Of a DNA stretch of 64,000 bases, positions 43,104-52,801 are shown one piece after another (position 1 is the stretch's first letter; each line of letters starts with the position of its first letter). Origin of the DNA: Synechococcus sp. CS-1331 (GTDB taxonomy: Bacteria > Cyanobacteriota > Cyanobacteriia > PCC-6307 > Cyanobiaceae); contig JAHLYQ010000031.1 in the NCBI GenBank assembly GCA_025127975.1, forward strand, positions 62,001 to 126,000, given 5' to 3'. The translations under genes were made by a program, and so were the position numbers. The notes under the pieces are model-generated. The model ran no database searches. It was not told where the DNA came from and saw nothing but the letters and a program-made list of their open reading frames with translations.

Positions 43104-43742
43104 TCAGCCAGACCACTGCTCCCCTAGGTAATCCCGCAGGGCTGGAAAGAGGCTGCTGTCGATGGTGTGACCACCGGCAAAGCTGATCAGGTCGGCGTCT
43201 ATGCCGCTCCTGCCAAGTTGCTTCTGCAGCATTTCACTGGCCCCATAGGGCACCACCGGATCCTGCTCTCCATGGGTTAGCAGGATTTTTTTGATGGCCT
43301 GATCACCGGGTTGCCAGTTGGGATGGGGGTAGCCGCTGCAGCTGATCAGGCCGGCCAGGGCCAGACCTTCGCCTGTCGTGGCCACATCCAGGGCCATCGC
43401 GGCGCCCTGGGAAAAGCCCAGCAGCACGGTCTGCCCTAGGGGCACCTCGGTGGCCAAGGCTTCCAGCCGCGTGCGCAGGCTGGTCCGGGCCGCTGGTAGC
43501 TGGGGCCAGTTGGGCTCTTCCAGGTCATACCACTGGCGCCCTTGACCGCTGGGATGGCCCAGGGGTGCCCGCAACGCCACCACGCTCACCGCCGGACCGA
43601 CCAGCAGGTCGGCCAGGTCGAGCAGGTCATCGGCATCGGCCCCCCAGCCGTGCAGCAGCACCAGCCGCTGCTCGCTGCGATCAGGGCCGCGTCGGATCAC
43701 GCCGGCGTCGGGAGCGCCAGTTGCTTTGTTGTCAGGGGTCAC
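43104..43742 (-). CDS. Alpha/beta hydrolase, phospholipase/carboxylesterase type
   Basis: A 212-residue serine hydrolase of the lysophospholipase/carboxylesterase (Abhydrolase_2) family. Nucleophile elbow GFSQGAAMALDVA, acid Asp in THGEQDPVVPYGA and His in GGHTIDSSLFP complete the triad. Early region LVLLHGWGADADDLLDLADL gives the oxyanion loop. Substrate is not predictable. Start GTG 43742 is 54 bp from the divergent purH; longer in-frame starts run antisense to purH. It ends 10 bp from the convergent DUF3155 gene. Confidence 0.92.
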   Translation of the reverse strand: MTPDNKATGAPDAGVIRRGPDRSEQRLVLLHGWGADADDLLDLADLLVGPAVSVVALRAPLGHPSGQGRQWYDLEEPNWPQLPAARTSLRTRLEALATEVPLGQTVLLGFSQGAAMALDVATTGEGLALAGLISCSGYPHPNWQPGDQAIKKILLTHGEQDPVVPYGASEMLQKQLGRSGIDADLISFAGGHTIDSSLFPALRDYLGEQWSG

Positions 43743-43796
43743 GCTTGGGTCGCTACTGCTGCTTAGGTTGGCTCCCAAACCCGCTCTCCGGCAGCC

Positions 43797-45332
43797 ATGG
43801 CCCCCACGGCCCTTCTCAGCGTGTCCAACAAGGAGGGGTTGGTGCCCCTGGCCCAGGGCTTGGTTGGGGCTGGCTACCAGCTGATTTCCAGCGGCGGCAC
43901 GGCTGCGGCCCTGCAGGCAGCCGGGCTGCCGGTCACCAAGGTGGCAGACCACACCCAGGCCCCGGAGATCCTGGGCGGTCGGGTCAAGACCCTCCACCCC
44001 CGCATTCACGGTGGCATCCTGGCCCGTCGCGCTGAAGCCAGCCATCAGGCCGATCTGATGGCCCAGGGCATCGTTCCGATTGACGTGGTGGTGGTGAACC
44101 TCTACCCCTTCCGCGAAACGGTTGCCGATCCGGCAGTGGAATTTGATACCGCCATTGAAAACATCGACATAGGTGGGCCGGCGATGCTGCGGGCGGCCGC
44201 CAAGAACCATGCTGACGTGGTGGTGCTGACCAGCCCCAACCAGTACGACGCTTTCCTTGAGGCCCTTGCCAGCTCAGCGCTGACCCTGGAGCTAAGGCGC
44301 CGCCTGGCCTTGGAGGCCTTCCAGCACACCGCCAGCTACGACGCCGCGATCAGCGCCTGGCTGGCTGGCCGTCTGGGGGAGGAGTTGCCGCTGCGATTGG
44401 AGCTGCCAGCTCGCCAGAGCCTGCGCTACGGCGAAAACCCCCACCAGCAGGCCCGCTGGTACAGCGAGCCCAAGGCGGGCTGGGGGGCCGCCGAGCAACT
44501 TCAGGGCAAGGAGCTCAGTTACAACAATCTGATCGATCTAGACGCGGCCCTGGCCACCGTTCGGGAGTTTGGCTATGGCCCCGCTGCCGAGCCGGCGGCC
44601 GTGGTGGTCAAGCACACCAACCCCTGCGGGGTGGCCACCGGCAGCGACGCGGCGGCGGCCCTTGCCCGGGCGCTAGATGCCGATCGCCTTTCGGCCTTCG
44701 GCGGCATCGTGGCCCTCAACAACCCGGTGGATCTGGCGGCTGCTGAGCTGCTCAGCAGCCTGTTTCTCGAGTGTGTGGTGGCACCTGGTTTTGATGGCCC
44801 GGCTCGGGACCGGCTGGCTGCCAGGGCCAATCTGCGCTTGCTGGAGCTGGCGCCCGAGGCAATTCCGCAAGCATCCCGCCGTCACTTGCGCTCCTTACTG
44901 GGTGGGGTGCTGGAGCAGGAGCTCGATGACCAACCGGTGCAGGAGAGTGGCTGGCAGGTGGTGAGCGAGCGCCAGCCCAGCCCCCAGGAACTTGTCGATC
45001 TGCGCTTTGCCTGGAAGCTGGTGCGCCATGTGCGCTCCAATGCAATCACCGTGGCCAAGGGTGGCCAGAGCCTTGGAATCGGCGCTGGGCAGATGAACCG
45101 GGTGGGCTCAGCTCGCCTGGCCCTGGAAGCTGCTGGCGATCGGGCCCAGGGCGCGGTGCTCGCCAGCGATGGTTTCTTCCCCTTTGATGACACGGTGCGG
45201 CTGGCGGCTGGCCAGGGAATTACGGCGCTGATTCAGCCCGGTGGCAGCATGAGGGATGGCGATTCGATCGCCGCCTGCAACGCCCTGGGCGTGGCGATGG
45301 TGATGACGGGTCATCGTCATTTTCTCCACTGA
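43797..45332 (+). CDS. purH: Bifunctional AICAR formyltransferase / IMP cyclohydrolase
   Basis: The 511-residue enzyme performs the last two steps of IMP synthesis. The N-terminal MGS-like domain (to about residue 200) has [45 protein letters not shown] and [16 protein letters not shown]; the C-terminal AICAR transformylase domain has [37 protein letters not shown] and [10 protein letters not shown] to IQPGGSMRD. Length and motifs are complete. ATG 43797 starts [12 protein letters not shown]. The DUF4079 gene starts about 85 bp downstream on the same strand. Confidence 0.97.
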   Translation: MAPTALLSVSNKEGLVPLAQGLVGAGYQLISSGGTAAALQAAGLPVTKVADHTQAPEILGGRVKTLHPRIHGGILARRAEASHQADLMAQGIVPIDVVVVNLYPFRETVADPAVEFDTAIENIDIGGPAMLRAAAKNHADVVVLTSPNQYDAFLEALASSALTLELRRRLALEAFQHTASYDAAISAWLAGRLGEELPLRLELPARQSLRYGENPHQQARWYSEPKAGWGAAEQLQGKELSYNNLIDLDAALATVREFGYGPAAEPAAVVVKHTNPCGVATGSDAAAALARALDADRLSAFGGIVALNNPVDLAAAELLSSLFLECVVAPGFDGPARDRLAARANLRLLELAPEAIPQASRRHLRSLLGGVLEQELDDQPVQESGWQVVSERQPSPQELVDLRFAWKLVRHVRSNAITVAKGGQSLGIGAGQMNRVGSARLALEAAGDRAQGAVLASDGFFPFDDTVRLAAGQGITALIQPGGSMRDGDSIAACNALGVAMVMTGHRHFLH

Positions 45333-45416
45333 TACCCCCTGGCGGGCGGCGTGAGTTGTAACTTCGCTCGATCGGTCCTTGCCGCTGCGGTTCCCGCCAG
45401 TTCTCCCTTCCCCACC

Positions 45417-45881
45417 ATGCCCGAAGCGCTCGCCTACAACCTCAATTTCTTCCATCCCCTGCTGATGGGGGGGCTGCTGGCCCTCTCCGGCTACGGCATG
45501 TTTCTTGGCATCAAAGCGAAAAAAACCCGCACTGCGGATGCGGCGGACCGCAAGGAGCTGATCAAGGGGCAGTTCGCCAAGCGCCATTTTCAGATCGGCA
45601 GCCTGATCTTGGCGTTGATGGTGCTGGGCACCTTTGGCGGCATGGCAGTCACCTATCTCAATAACGGCAAATTGTTTGTTGGCCCCCACCTGTTGGTGGG
45701 CATTGGCATGACCTGCCTGATAGCCCTGGCGGTGTCACTCGCCCCATTGATGCAGCAGGGCAACCTGATTGCCCGCAAGGCCCACGTGGGCCTGAACATG
45801 GCGATGATGACCCTCTTTTTGTGGCAAGCCGTCAGTGGTTTGCAGATTCTGGCCAAGATCTGGGAGAAGCGGCCCGCCTAA
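45417..45881 (+). CDS. DUF4079 domain-containing membrane protein
   Basis: A 154-residue protein with four likely helices (LNFFHPLLMGGLLALSGYGMFLG, IGSLILALMVLGTFGGMAV, GPHLLVGIGMTCLIALAVSLA, HVGLNMAMMTLFLWQAVSGL). The conserved His residues at helix starts (FFHP, RHFQ, PHLL, KAHVG) suggest b-type haem or quinone binding, as in DUF4079/cytochrome-like families; unproven. ATG 45417 (MPEALAYNLNFF) is preferred over an upstream in-frame ATG because it fits family length. It is 7 bp from the convergent DUF1997 gene. Confidence 0.86.
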   Translation: MPEALAYNLNFFHPLLMGGLLALSGYGMFLGIKAKKTRTADAADRKELIKGQFAKRHFQIGSLILALMVLGTFGGMAVTYLNNGKLFVGPHLLVGIGMTCLIALAVSLAPLMQQGNLIARKAHVGLNMAMMTLFLWQAVSGLQILAKIWEKRPA

Positions 45882-45888
45882 GAGCCCC

Positions 45889-46536
45889 TTAGAACTGGGA
45901 CTGTCGCCTAGGGGGACACTCGAGCCCCTGGCTCGAGTGGAAGTCTTCCTGCACCTTCCAGGTGAGCTTGCGGGAGACCTGGCGCACGATTTGCCTGAGC
46001 AGGTGGTCGCCGCTCGACTGCACCAGGCCCACGGGCAGCAGGGTGATCACCCCTGGCAGGCGGATCCAGACGCTCAGGTCCAGTTGCCAGCGCACCAGGG
46101 TGAGGGGGCCGGTCTCTTCGACCCGCAGAGAGGCGTTGAAGTCAACGTCGTAGAGACCCTCCAGATTGGGGTCACCGCCCTGGTGGGGCACCGTGAGGAT
46201 GCGGTAAAGCCCCTGGTCTTGGGGGAGAAGCTGGAGACCGATCGTGGGCTCCACCTCGAAGCCGAAGTTGCCAAAGGTGCCGAGGGTCAGGGTGTAACCC
46301 TGGCCGCCAATGGCCTCAACGGTCATCGGCGCGGCGCAGCGACGAAACCAGCTCCCATGGTCATCGAGGTAGTCGGAGACAAGATCTGCGCTGTCGCGCA
46401 TTTCCATTACGTCGGCGAAGGCGCTGGCATAGCGGCGCACCTGGGGATCATCGCTGTAGCGCAGCTGCGAGCCACCGGCTGCGGTGGGGTCCTGGTCCAG
46501 CGATGCGGTCGACAGCAGCAAAGACAACAGTGGCAA
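45889..46536 (-). CDS. DUF1997 domain-containing protein
   Basis: A 215-residue cytosolic protein of the DUF1997 family, found in cyanobacteria and plastids. The SRPBCC-like pattern includes YLDDHGSWFRRC, LTLGTFGNFGFEVEPTIGLQLL, YDVDFNASLRVEE and LTLVRWQLDLSVWIRLP. Function is unknown; a lipid- or pigment-binding role has been suggested by fold. The start is TTG 46536, uncertain. It lies after ispH on the same strand with about 125 bp between. Confidence 0.85.
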   Translation of the reverse strand: MPLLSLLLSTASLDQDPTAAGGSQLRYSDDPQVRRYASAFADVMEMRDSADLVSDYLDDHGSWFRRCAAPMTVEAIGGQGYTLTLGTFGNFGFEVEPTIGLQLLPQDQGLYRILTVPHQGGDPNLEGLYDVDFNASLRVEETGPLTLVRWQLDLSVWIRLPGVITLLPVGLVQSSGDHLLRQIVRQVSRKLTWKVQEDFHSSQGLECPPRRQSQF

Positions 46537-46661
46537 CTCCAGGTGGTGGGACTGGTGGGGCAGGGGCCTCTTTCTTTAATCAATGTAAAGGCGATTCGGG
46601 GTCCCCTGGCCCGAGGCTTTGGCATCCAGACGGCAAAGGTGCGGATCTGGTGACGATCGGT

Positions 46662-47858
46662 TCAGGTCTGGCAGAGGTCGATCAGCCGCTTGATCACGTC
46701 TTCGACCACCCGGTCTGGGGTGGAGGCTCCAGAGGTGATCCCCACTCGGATCGGACCCTCCGGCAGGAAGGGCTCCTCCAGCTCCAGCGCGCCGCCGAGG
46801 GGCATGTGCTCAATGCGATTGCCCGGGCCGATGCGCTCGGGGGTGTCAATGTGGAAGGAGCGAATGCCGCGGCTGACGGCGATTTCCTGCAGGTGGGTGG
46901 TGTTGGAGGAGTTGTAGCCGCCGATCACCACCATCAGATCGAGGGGTTCATCCACCAGGGTGAAGATGGCGTCCTGGCGTTCCTGGGTGGCGTCGCAGAT
47001 CGTGTTGAACGCCAGGAAGTGCTCATTCAGCTCGATGGGCCCGAAGCGCTGCAACAACGTGCGCTCGAACATCCGGCCGATTTCCTCGGTTTCGCTCTTG
47101 AGCATGGTGGTCTGGTTGGCCACGCCAAGCCGGAGCAGATCCCGATCGGGATCGAAGCCCGGCGAACAGGCCTTGGCGAAGCGGGCCATGAAGGCCGTCC
47201 GGTCGCCATTGCCCAGGATGTAGTCGCAAACCAGTTGGGCTTCGGCGAGGTCGAGCACCACCAGGTAGGTGCCGGCGAAGGAGCTGGTGGCCAGGGTCTC
47301 CTCGTGCTTCACCTTGCCGTGAATGATCGAGGTGAAGGAGTGCTTCTTGTGCTTCTCCACCGTGTTCCACACCTTGGAAACCCAGGGACAGGTGGTGTCA
47401 ACGATGTGGCAGCCCCGTTCGTTGAGTAGCTGCATTTCCTGCACGGTGGCGCCGAAGGCCGGCAGGATCACCACGTCGCCGCCTGCCACCTCGGAGAAGT
47501 CCTTCACGCCCTGATCCACCTGGATGAATTTCACATCCATCTGGCGCAGGTGGTCGTTCACCGAGGGGTTGTGGATGATTTCGTTGGTGATCCAAAGCCG
47601 CTCGGTGGGGAAGTGGCGGCGCGTTTCGTAGGCCATGGCCACGGCGCGCTCAACGCCCCAGCAAAAGCCGAAGGCTTCGGCCAGGCGCACGGTGAGCCGG
47701 CCCCGCTGCAGGGTGTGGCCGGTCTCACGCAGCTTGGCAATCAGATCACTTTGGTAGGCCTGCTCGAGGTTGCCTGCCACCTCATCCCCCAGGCCAAAAC
47801 CGCGGCGGTTGTATCGCTCCGAGTGGTGCAGCGAGCGCTTGAAGGCACGGGTATCCAC
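46662..47858 (-). CDS. ispH: 4-hydroxy-3-methylbut-2-enyl diphosphate reductase
   Basis: The 398-residue IspH (LytB) makes IPP and DMAPP from HMBPP in the MEP pathway, supplying carotenoids, chlorophyll phytol and quinones. Cluster Cys are in [20 protein letters not shown] and [13 protein letters not shown]. The N-terminal extension ([19 protein letters not shown]) and longer length are the cyanobacterial/plant type that accepts ferredoxin electrons. Start GTG 47858 (MDTRAFKRS) is chosen because homologues begin here; a TTG at 47882 is in frame. The glutamate in the [10 protein letters not shown] region is present. Confidence 0.97.
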   Translation of the reverse strand: MDTRAFKRSLHHSERYNRRGFGLGDEVAGNLEQAYQSDLIAKLRETGHTLQRGRLTVRLAEAFGFCWGVERAVAMAYETRRHFPTERLWITNEIIHNPSVNDHLRQMDVKFIQVDQGVKDFSEVAGGDVVILPAFGATVQEMQLLNERGCHIVDTTCPWVSKVWNTVEKHKKHSFTSIIHGKVKHEETLATSSFAGTYLVVLDLAEAQLVCDYILGNGDRTAFMARFAKACSPGFDPDRDLLRLGVANQTTMLKSETEEIGRMFERTLLQRFGPIELNEHFLAFNTICDATQERQDAIFTLVDEPLDLMVVIGGYNSSNTTHLQEIAVSRGIRSFHIDTPERIGPGNRIEHMPLGGALELEEPFLPEGPIRVGITSGASTPDRVVEDVIKRLIDLCQT

Positions 47859-47884
47859 AACAGTCGCTACTTGGAGTGTCAACT

Positions 47885-48649
47885 CTATGGGGCTTCGGCG
47901 GGCCCCCGTTGCTCCACCCTGGCCAGCCCCTGCCAGCTCACCTCGGTGGCCGAGAAGCTGTAGCGGCAGGCAAGCACCTCCACGCCTGCCGCCAGGGCCT
48001 GGCGGAACAGCTCGCCGTAGCGCGGGTCGGCCGCATCGCCCGGTGCGAAGCGGCTCACGTCAGAGCGGCTCAGGCAGGGCACCAATACGGCGCGGGCTTC
48101 CGGCAACAGGGCCATCAGTTCCACCAGGTGTTTCTGGCCCCGCTCGGTCACCGTGTCGGGAAAGAGGGCCAGCTCGCCGGCGGTCCAGGTGGTGTTCTTG
48201 ACCTCGAGGTAAATCGGTCTGGGATCGGCGGCCCCTGCCGCCGGGGTCAGCAGCAGGTCGATGCGGCTGCGCCGGCCCAGGCCGTAGGGCACCTCGGCCC
48301 GGATGGCGCCGATGGGGCCGAGCCAGGGTTCCAGGCAGCCGGCCTCAATCGTGGCCCGCACCAGGTGGTTGGGCAGGGCCGTGTTGACGCCCACCCAGAT
48401 GGGGGCTCCCTCGGCGCCCTGCACTTCGGCCTGCTCCCAGGTCCAGGCCAGCTTGCGGCTGGGGGAGGGGGCATGGCGCAGTCGCACCCGCCCGCCGGGG
48501 TGCAGCACGCCGGTCATCGGTCCGGTGTTGGCACAGTGGGCCGTCACCAGCTCGCCGCCCTCCAATTCCACATCGGCCAGGAAGCGCTTGTAGCGCCGCA
48601 CCAAGGTGCCTTCCACCAGCGGACCAAGGCTGAGCACGGGGGTGGCCAT
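47885..48649 (-). CDS. sfsA: DNA/RNA nuclease SfsA
   Basis: A 254-residue protein of the SfsA family, historically sugar fermentation stimulation, now linked to nuclease activity. Conserved segments are [55 protein letters not shown] and YLEVKNTTW with [18 protein letters not shown] 48649 sits just after the divergent murJ start region; longer in-frame starts would run across it. It lies 26 bp upstream of ispH, same strand. Confidence 0.93.
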   Translation of the reverse strand: MATPVLSLGPLVEGTLVRRYKRFLADVELEGGELVTAHCANTGPMTGVLHPGGRVRLRHAPSPSRKLAWTWEQAEVQGAEGAPIWVGVNTALPNHLVRATIEAGCLEPWLGPIGAIRAEVPYGLGRRSRIDLLLTPAAGAADPRPIYLEVKNTTWTAGELALFPDTVTERGQKHLVELMALLPEARAVLVPCLSRSDVSRFAPGDAADPRYGELFRQALAAGVEVLACRYSFSATEVSWQGLARVEQRGPAEAP

Positions 48650-48725
48650 GGCGGGCGCGGCTGGGTTGGGTGGGAGTGAGCCAGCCATACTGCCGCTCAA
48701 CTCCCAAGGCTCTTGGCCCCACTGG

Positions 48726-50351
48726 ATGGCACAGTCCCTCAGGCGCATTGCCCTGGTCGTGGCGGTTGCCACGGCCCTCAGCAAGGTGGCCGGGCTGGTG
48801 CGCCAGCAGGTCATTGCCGCCGCCTTCGGTGTGGGTGCCGCCTACGACGCCTACAACTACGCCTATGTGCTGCCGGGCTTTCTGCTGATCCTGCTGGGGG
48901 GCATCAACGGCCCTTTCCATAGCGCCATGGTGAGCGTTCTGGCCCGGCGGCCCCGCGCCGAGGGCGCCCACGTGCTGGCGGCGATGAACACCCTGGTGGG
49001 GGCGGGCCTGATCGGGGTCACCGTGCTGCTGCTGGTGTTCGCCGATCCCCTGATCAGCCTGGTGGGGCCTGGCCTCGATGCCAGCCGCCACGACATCGCC
49101 GTGCTGCAGCTGCGCTGGATGGCGCCGATGGCCCTGTTCGCCGGCCTGATCGGCCTGGGCTTCGGTGCCCTAAATGCCGCCGATGAGTTTTGGTTGCCTT
49201 CGGTGAGCCCGTTGCTCTCGAGTGTGGCCGTGATCGCCGGTATCGCCGTGCTCTGGTGGCAGCTCGGCCCAGGGATCACCCTGCCCACCACGGCGGTGCT
49301 CGGTGGGGTGGTGCTGGCCGGTTCCACCACCGTCGGCGCGGTGTTGCAGTGGCTGATCCAGCTGCCGGCCCTGGCCCGTCAGGGGCTGAATCGCTTCCAG
49401 TTGGTATGGGATTGGCAGGACCCGGGGGTGCGCGAGGTGCTCCAGGTGATGGGGCCCGCCACCCTCTCCTCAGGCATGTTGCAGATCAATGTGTTTGTCT
49501 CCCTCTTCTTCGCTTCGGGCATTCCGGCGGCGGCGGCGGGACTCGGCTACGCCAACCTGCTGGTGCAGACGCCCCTGGGGCTGCTCTCCAATGCCTTACT
49601 GGTGCCGCTTCTGCCGGTCTACGCCCGGCTTACGGCTCCGCAAGACAAGCCTGAGCTGATTGGCCGCATCCGCCAGGGGCTGATGCTCTCCAATGCCAGC
49701 ATGTTGCCGCTGGGGGCCCTGATGGTGGGCCTCGCCCTGCCGATTGTGGCGCTGATCTACGAGCGGGGGGCCTTCGATGCCGGCGCGGCCGAGCTGGTCG
49801 GCACCCTGTTGATGGCCTACGGCATCGGCATGCCGGCCTACCTGGCTCGTGACGTGCTGGTGCGCGTCTTCTATGCCCTGGGCGACGGGGTCACCCCCTT
49901 TCGCTGGTCGCTGGCTGGGATCGGTCTGAATGCGATCTTCTGTTGGGCCTTTGTCGGTGGGCCCGTGCCCACGGGGGGGCAGCTGCTGCCGAACCTCTAC
50001 TGCGGAGCTGCTGGCCTGGTGCTGGCCACGGTGGCGGTGAACCTGATCACCTGTGTGGGCTTGCTACTGGCCCTGCAGGGCCGGCTGGGGGGGCTGCCGC
50101 TGCGCCTCTGGCTGCGGGACACCTTGCTGCTGTTTGGAGCTGCCGTGCTGGCCGGCTTGGCGGCCTGGGGAATCGCCCTGGGCGTGGCATGGCCCACGGG
50201 GCTTTGGGGGCGCTTGCTGGAGTGCGGCTTTGCCGGTGGCGTGGGGGTGCTGGTGTACGGCCTGGTGGCCAGCCTGGCGGGGGTTCCGGAAGTGACCGCT
50301 GGCATCGCCCAGCTGCGGGGGCGGTTGCCGCGCTTCGGCGCCAGGCGCTAA
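48726..50351 (+). CDS. murJ: Lipid II flippase MurJ
   Basis: This 541-residue polytopic protein of the MOP superfamily flips peptidoglycan precursor lipid II. The start IALVVAVATALSKVAGLVRQQ is characteristic, followed by FGVGAAYDAYNYAYVLP, and about fourteen hydrophobic stretches. Conserved features ARRPRAEGAHVLAAMNTL and YERGAFDAGA are seen, and LARDVLVRVFYALGDGVTPF matches the late MurJ loop. ATG 48726 begins MAQSLRRIAL; earlier in-frame codons overlap sfsA. The 3' end overlaps the 86-residue hypothetical gene by 4 bp. Confidence 0.95.
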   Translation: MAQSLRRIALVVAVATALSKVAGLVRQQVIAAAFGVGAAYDAYNYAYVLPGFLLILLGGINGPFHSAMVSVLARRPRAEGAHVLAAMNTLVGAGLIGVTVLLLVFADPLISLVGPGLDASRHDIAVLQLRWMAPMALFAGLIGLGFGALNAADEFWLPSVSPLLSSVAVIAGIAVLWWQLGPGITLPTTAVLGGVVLAGSTTVGAVLQWLIQLPALARQGLNRFQLVWDWQDPGVREVLQVMGPATLSSGMLQINVFVSLFFASGIPAAAAGLGYANLLVQTPLGLLSNALLVPLLPVYARLTAPQDKPELIGRIRQGLMLSNASMLPLGALMVGLALPIVALIYERGAFDAGAAELVGTLLMAYGIGMPAYLARDVLVRVFYALGDGVTPFRWSLAGIGLNAIFCWAFVGGPVPTGGQLLPNLYCGAAGLVLATVAVNLITCVGLLLALQGRLGGLPLRLWLRDTLLLFGAAVLAGLAAWGIALGVAWPTGLWGRLLECGFAGGVGVLVYGLVASLAGVPEVTAGIAQLRGRLPRFGARR

Positions 50352-50608
50352 TCGCTCAGATTCACATCGCGCACATCCCGCACCTGCACGGGGATCTCCA
50401 GGTGTGAGCGGCCCACCATCTGGGGGCCGTCCACCGAGAAGATCCGGGCCTCGATCCCAAATTCCTTGAAGGCGGTTTCCAGCTCCTGGATCAGGGCTTT
50501 TTCCACCTGGGCCTCCGCATCCACCACCTTGCCGATCAGGCGACCGCCAAGGCGACCCATGCGTTTGCGCACCACGTCGCGGGCGTTGGTGACCTCAATG
50601 ACCAGCAC
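50348..50608 (-). CDS. Conserved small cyanobacterial protein of unknown function
   Basis: An 86-residue protein from GTG 50608 (VLVIEVTNARDVVRKRMGR). The middle is helical and charged (LIQELETAFKEFGIEARIF) and the end reads VQVRDVRDVNLSD. It has the look of conserved cyanobacterial single-domain proteins, but I do not recognise a family. It is the last of three closely spaced minus-strand genes (2-TM protein, DUF3181, this one). Confidence 0.7.
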   Translation of the reverse strand: MLVIEVTNARDVVRKRMGRLGGRLIGKVVDAEAQVEKALIQELETAFKEFGIEARIFSVDGPQMVGRSHLEIPVQVRDVRDVNLSD

Positions 50609-50632
50609 AGCCCGCAGCCAGGTGGCGCAACC

Positions 50633-50923
50633 TTATCGGCAAAACGGTTCCAGCACCTCTTCGAGATCGCGCAACTGACCGGCTGGCACGAGTCGGGCAA
50701 GGGGCATGCGGGTGGCGCCACCACCGATGGGCACCTGCACGGCCTCAAGCGCCTGGCGGGCACACACCTGGGCTCCCTGGTCAATCCGGCCGGCGCATTC
50801 GATGGCGAGGGTCTGGGCCAGGCCGGCATCGCCCAGGTAGAGGTGCCAGCCGGCCACCTGCACGTAGAGGCGATCTGCCAGGGCCAGTTCGAGCTCCTTG
50901 AGGTCTGAGGCGGAGAGGGTCAT
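50633..50923 (-). CDS. DUF3181 family protein
   Basis: A 96-residue cyanobacterial protein. LKELELALADRLYVQVAGWH and LYLGDAGLAQTLA match the N-terminal part of DUF3181, with LVPAGQLRDLEEVLEPFC at the C-terminus. The function is unknown. The ATG overlaps the stop of the upstream 2-TM gene by 4 bp (ATGA), so they are translationally coupled. The genes appear to form an operon of three. Confidence 0.85.
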   Translation of the reverse strand: MTLSASDLKELELALADRLYVQVAGWHLYLGDAGLAQTLAIECAGRIDQGAQVCARQALEAVQVPIGGGATRMPLARLVPAGQLRDLEEVLEPFCR

Positions 50924-51186
50924 GGCTCGGTTTTGGAGCGTTGGTTTTCGGCTGGGGGGGCCGGGCGCATGGCGATCACCACCCCGGCGTGCACCAGCAG
51001 CACTGCCAGCCAGCCAAGGGTGAGCCAGTTGAGGTGAGTCCAGGGATGGCGCAGTTCCTGCACGACCCAGAGGCCGCTGTTCAAGGCAGAAAACAGGGCG
51101 GCGTGAAGCGTGAGGTTCACGATCCGCTCAAAGTGTCTGTAGGTGGGTTCTTCGGGGTTGGCGGGGCCGTACCAGCGAATCGGCAT
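50920..51186 (-). CDS. Small two-helix membrane protein of unknown function
   Basis: An 88-residue protein with two membrane stretches: VNLTLHAALFSALNSGLWVV and WLTLGWLAVLLVHAGVVIAM. The N-terminus (MPIRWYGPANPEEPTYRHFE) and the C-terminal tail (RPAPPAENQRSKTEP) are polar. Similar 2TM proteins occur in cyanobacteria next to DUF3181, but no function is known to me. It diverges from the tRNA-Arg gene about 55 bp away. Confidence 0.78.
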   Translation of the reverse strand: MPIRWYGPANPEEPTYRHFERIVNLTLHAALFSALNSGLWVVQELRHPWTHLNWLTLGWLAVLLVHAGVVIAMRPAPPAENQRSKTEP

Positions 51187-51201
51187 AGGAGGGGCAGTGA
51201 T

Positions 51202-51232
51202 TTGACGGATAGGCCCTTCATGCGGTGAGAAT
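51202..51232 (+). promoter_or_regulatory. Candidate sigma70-type promoter for tRNA-Arg
   Basis: TTGACG at 51202-51207 is followed, after 18 bp, by TGAGAA (51226-51231), and the tRNA begins at 51241, about where transcription would start 7-9 bp downstream. The -35 matches consensus in five of six bases; the -10 is only a partial match to TATAAT. The assignment is by eye. Confidence 0.45.
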
Positions 51233-51240
51233 GGGCCAGT

Positions 51241-51314
51241 GCGCTTGTAGCTCAGCGGATCAGAGCATCTGACTACGGATCAGAGGGTCGGGAGTTCGAA
51301 TCTCTCCAGGCGCG
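51241..51314 (+). tRNA. tRNA-Arg (anticodon ACG)
   Basis: Acceptor GCGCTTG/CAGGCGC (one G-U), D-arm GCTC-AGCGGATCA-GAGC, anticodon stem TCTGA/TCAGA with loop CTACGGA (anticodon ACG, read as ICG after deamination), T-arm GGGAG-TTCGAAT-CTCTC, discriminator G, no encoded CCA. An intrinsic terminator follows within 15 bp, so it is a single-gene transcript. Confidence 0.96.
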
Positions 51315-51325
51315 TTTTTTCCCCC

Positions 51326-51348
51326 AACCGCCCTCGGGCGGTTTTTTT
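51326..51348 (+). terminator. Rho-independent terminator after tRNA-Arg
   Basis: Stem CCGCCC (51328-51333) pairs with GGGCGG (51336-51341) across a TC loop, flanked by AA and followed by seven T residues. It ends the tRNA-Arg transcript 12 bp downstream of the gene. This is the clearest intrinsic terminator in the window. Confidence 0.9.
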
Positions 51349-51421
51349 GTGCCCGATTCGCGACCCATTCCCCGCACTGGAAGACGTTCCTTACGATCGG
51401 TACAAGAATTGAAATCCAACC

Positions 51422-52747
51422 ATGGCCCTCTCCGGCGGTGCTGCCCTCAACCAGTCTCTCGCCGCCGGGGACCCCGCCATCGCGGCATTGATCGACAAGG
51501 AGCTGAATCGTCAGCAGACCCACCTGGAGCTGATCGCCTCAGAAAACTTCACCTCCCGGGCCGTGATGGAGGCCCAGGGCTCGGTGCTCACCAACAAATA
51601 TGCGGAGGGGCTGCCGGCCAAGCGCTACTACGGCGGCTGTGAGCACGTCGACGCCATCGAGGAGCTGGCGATTGGGCGGGCCAAGGAGCTGTTTGGTGCC
51701 GCTTGGGCCAACGTGCAGCCCCACAGCGGCGCCCAGGCCAACTTCGCCGTCTTCCTGGCCCTGCTCCAGCCCGGTGACACGATCCTGGGCATGGATCTGA
51801 GCCACGGCGGCCACCTCACCCACGGCTCGCCTGTGAACGTGAGCGGCAAGTGGTTCAAGGCCGTGCACTACGGCGTCGATGAGGCGACCCAGCAGCTCAA
51901 TTTCGACACGATCCGCCAGCTGGCCCTGGAGCACAGGCCCAAGCTGATTATCTGCGGCTATTCCGCCTACCCCCGCACGATTGATTTCGCGGCCTTCCGC
52001 GCCATCGCCGATGAGGTGGGCGCTTACTTGCTGGCCGACATGGCCCACATCGCCGGGCTGGTGGCCGCTGGCTTGCACCCCAACCCGGTGCCCCTCTGCG
52101 ATGTGGTGACCACCACCACCCACAAGACCCTGCGCGGCCCCCGCGGTGGCCTGATCCTCTGCCGCGACGCCGAGTTCGCCAGGCAGTTCGACAAGGCCGT
52201 CTTCCCCGGCAGCCAGGGCGGGCCGCTCGAGCACGTGATCGCCGCCAAGGCGGTGGCCTTCGGTGAAGCCCTGCTGCCCTCCTTCAAGGTCTACAGCCAG
52301 CAGGTAATCGCGAATGCCCAGGCCCTGGCCAAGCGCCTTCAGGAGCGAGGCATCGCCGTGGTCAGCGGTGGCACCGACAACCACATCGTGCTGGTGGATC
52401 TGCGCTCGATCGGCATGACTGGCAAGGTGGCCGACCTGCTGGTGAGTGACGTCCACATCACCGCCAACAAGAATACGGTGCCCTTCGATCCCCAGTCGCC
52501 CTTTGTCACTAGCGGTCTGCGGTTGGGCACTGCCGCCTGTACCACCCGCGGCTTCGATCAGGAGGCCTTCGCCGAGGTGGCCGATGTGATCGCCGACCGC
52601 CTGCTCAACCCCGAAGATGCCGCCATCGAGCAGCGCTGCCGCGAGCGGGTGGCGGCCCTCTGCGAGCGCTTTCCGCTCTACGCCGAGGAGTCTGGCTCAG
52701 ATCCTGTCGATGGGCAGCGTCAGCTGCAGCACGCCCGATCCCTGTAG
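51422..52747 (+). CDS. glyA: Serine hydroxymethyltransferase
   Basis: The 441-residue PLP enzyme interconverts serine and glycine with tetrahydrofolate, supplying one-carbon units and, in cyanobacteria, handling photorespiratory glycine. Motifs: [67 protein letters not shown] and the PLP lysine K235 in [14 protein letters not shown]. The C-terminal [14 protein letters not shown] tail is lineage-specific. It starts 73 bp after the tRNA terminator. Confidence 0.98.
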   Translation: MALSGGAALNQSLAAGDPAIAALIDKELNRQQTHLELIASENFTSRAVMEAQGSVLTNKYAEGLPAKRYYGGCEHVDAIEELAIGRAKELFGAAWANVQPHSGAQANFAVFLALLQPGDTILGMDLSHGGHLTHGSPVNVSGKWFKAVHYGVDEATQQLNFDTIRQLALEHRPKLIICGYSAYPRTIDFAAFRAIADEVGAYLLADMAHIAGLVAAGLHPNPVPLCDVVTTTTHKTLRGPRGGLILCRDAEFARQFDKAVFPGSQGGPLEHVIAAKAVAFGEALLPSFKVYSQQVIANAQALAKRLQERGIAVVSGGTDNHIVLVDLRSIGMTGKVADLLVSDVHITANKNTVPFDPQSPFVTSGLRLGTAACTTRGFDQEAFAEVADVIADRLLNPEDAAIEQRCRERVAALCERFPLYAEESGSDPVDGQRQLQHARSL

Positions 52748-52801
52748 CCGCCCGTAAGGTAGGCGCCAAAGCCCGCCGCCAGCTCGCTTCAGCCTGGTTC
52801 T

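Noticed and set aside
42336..43127. 263-codon plus-strand open frame overlapping the DUF3155 gene
   Set aside because: It is Ser/Pro/Arg-rich without family motifs and lies out of frame over a well-supported gene.
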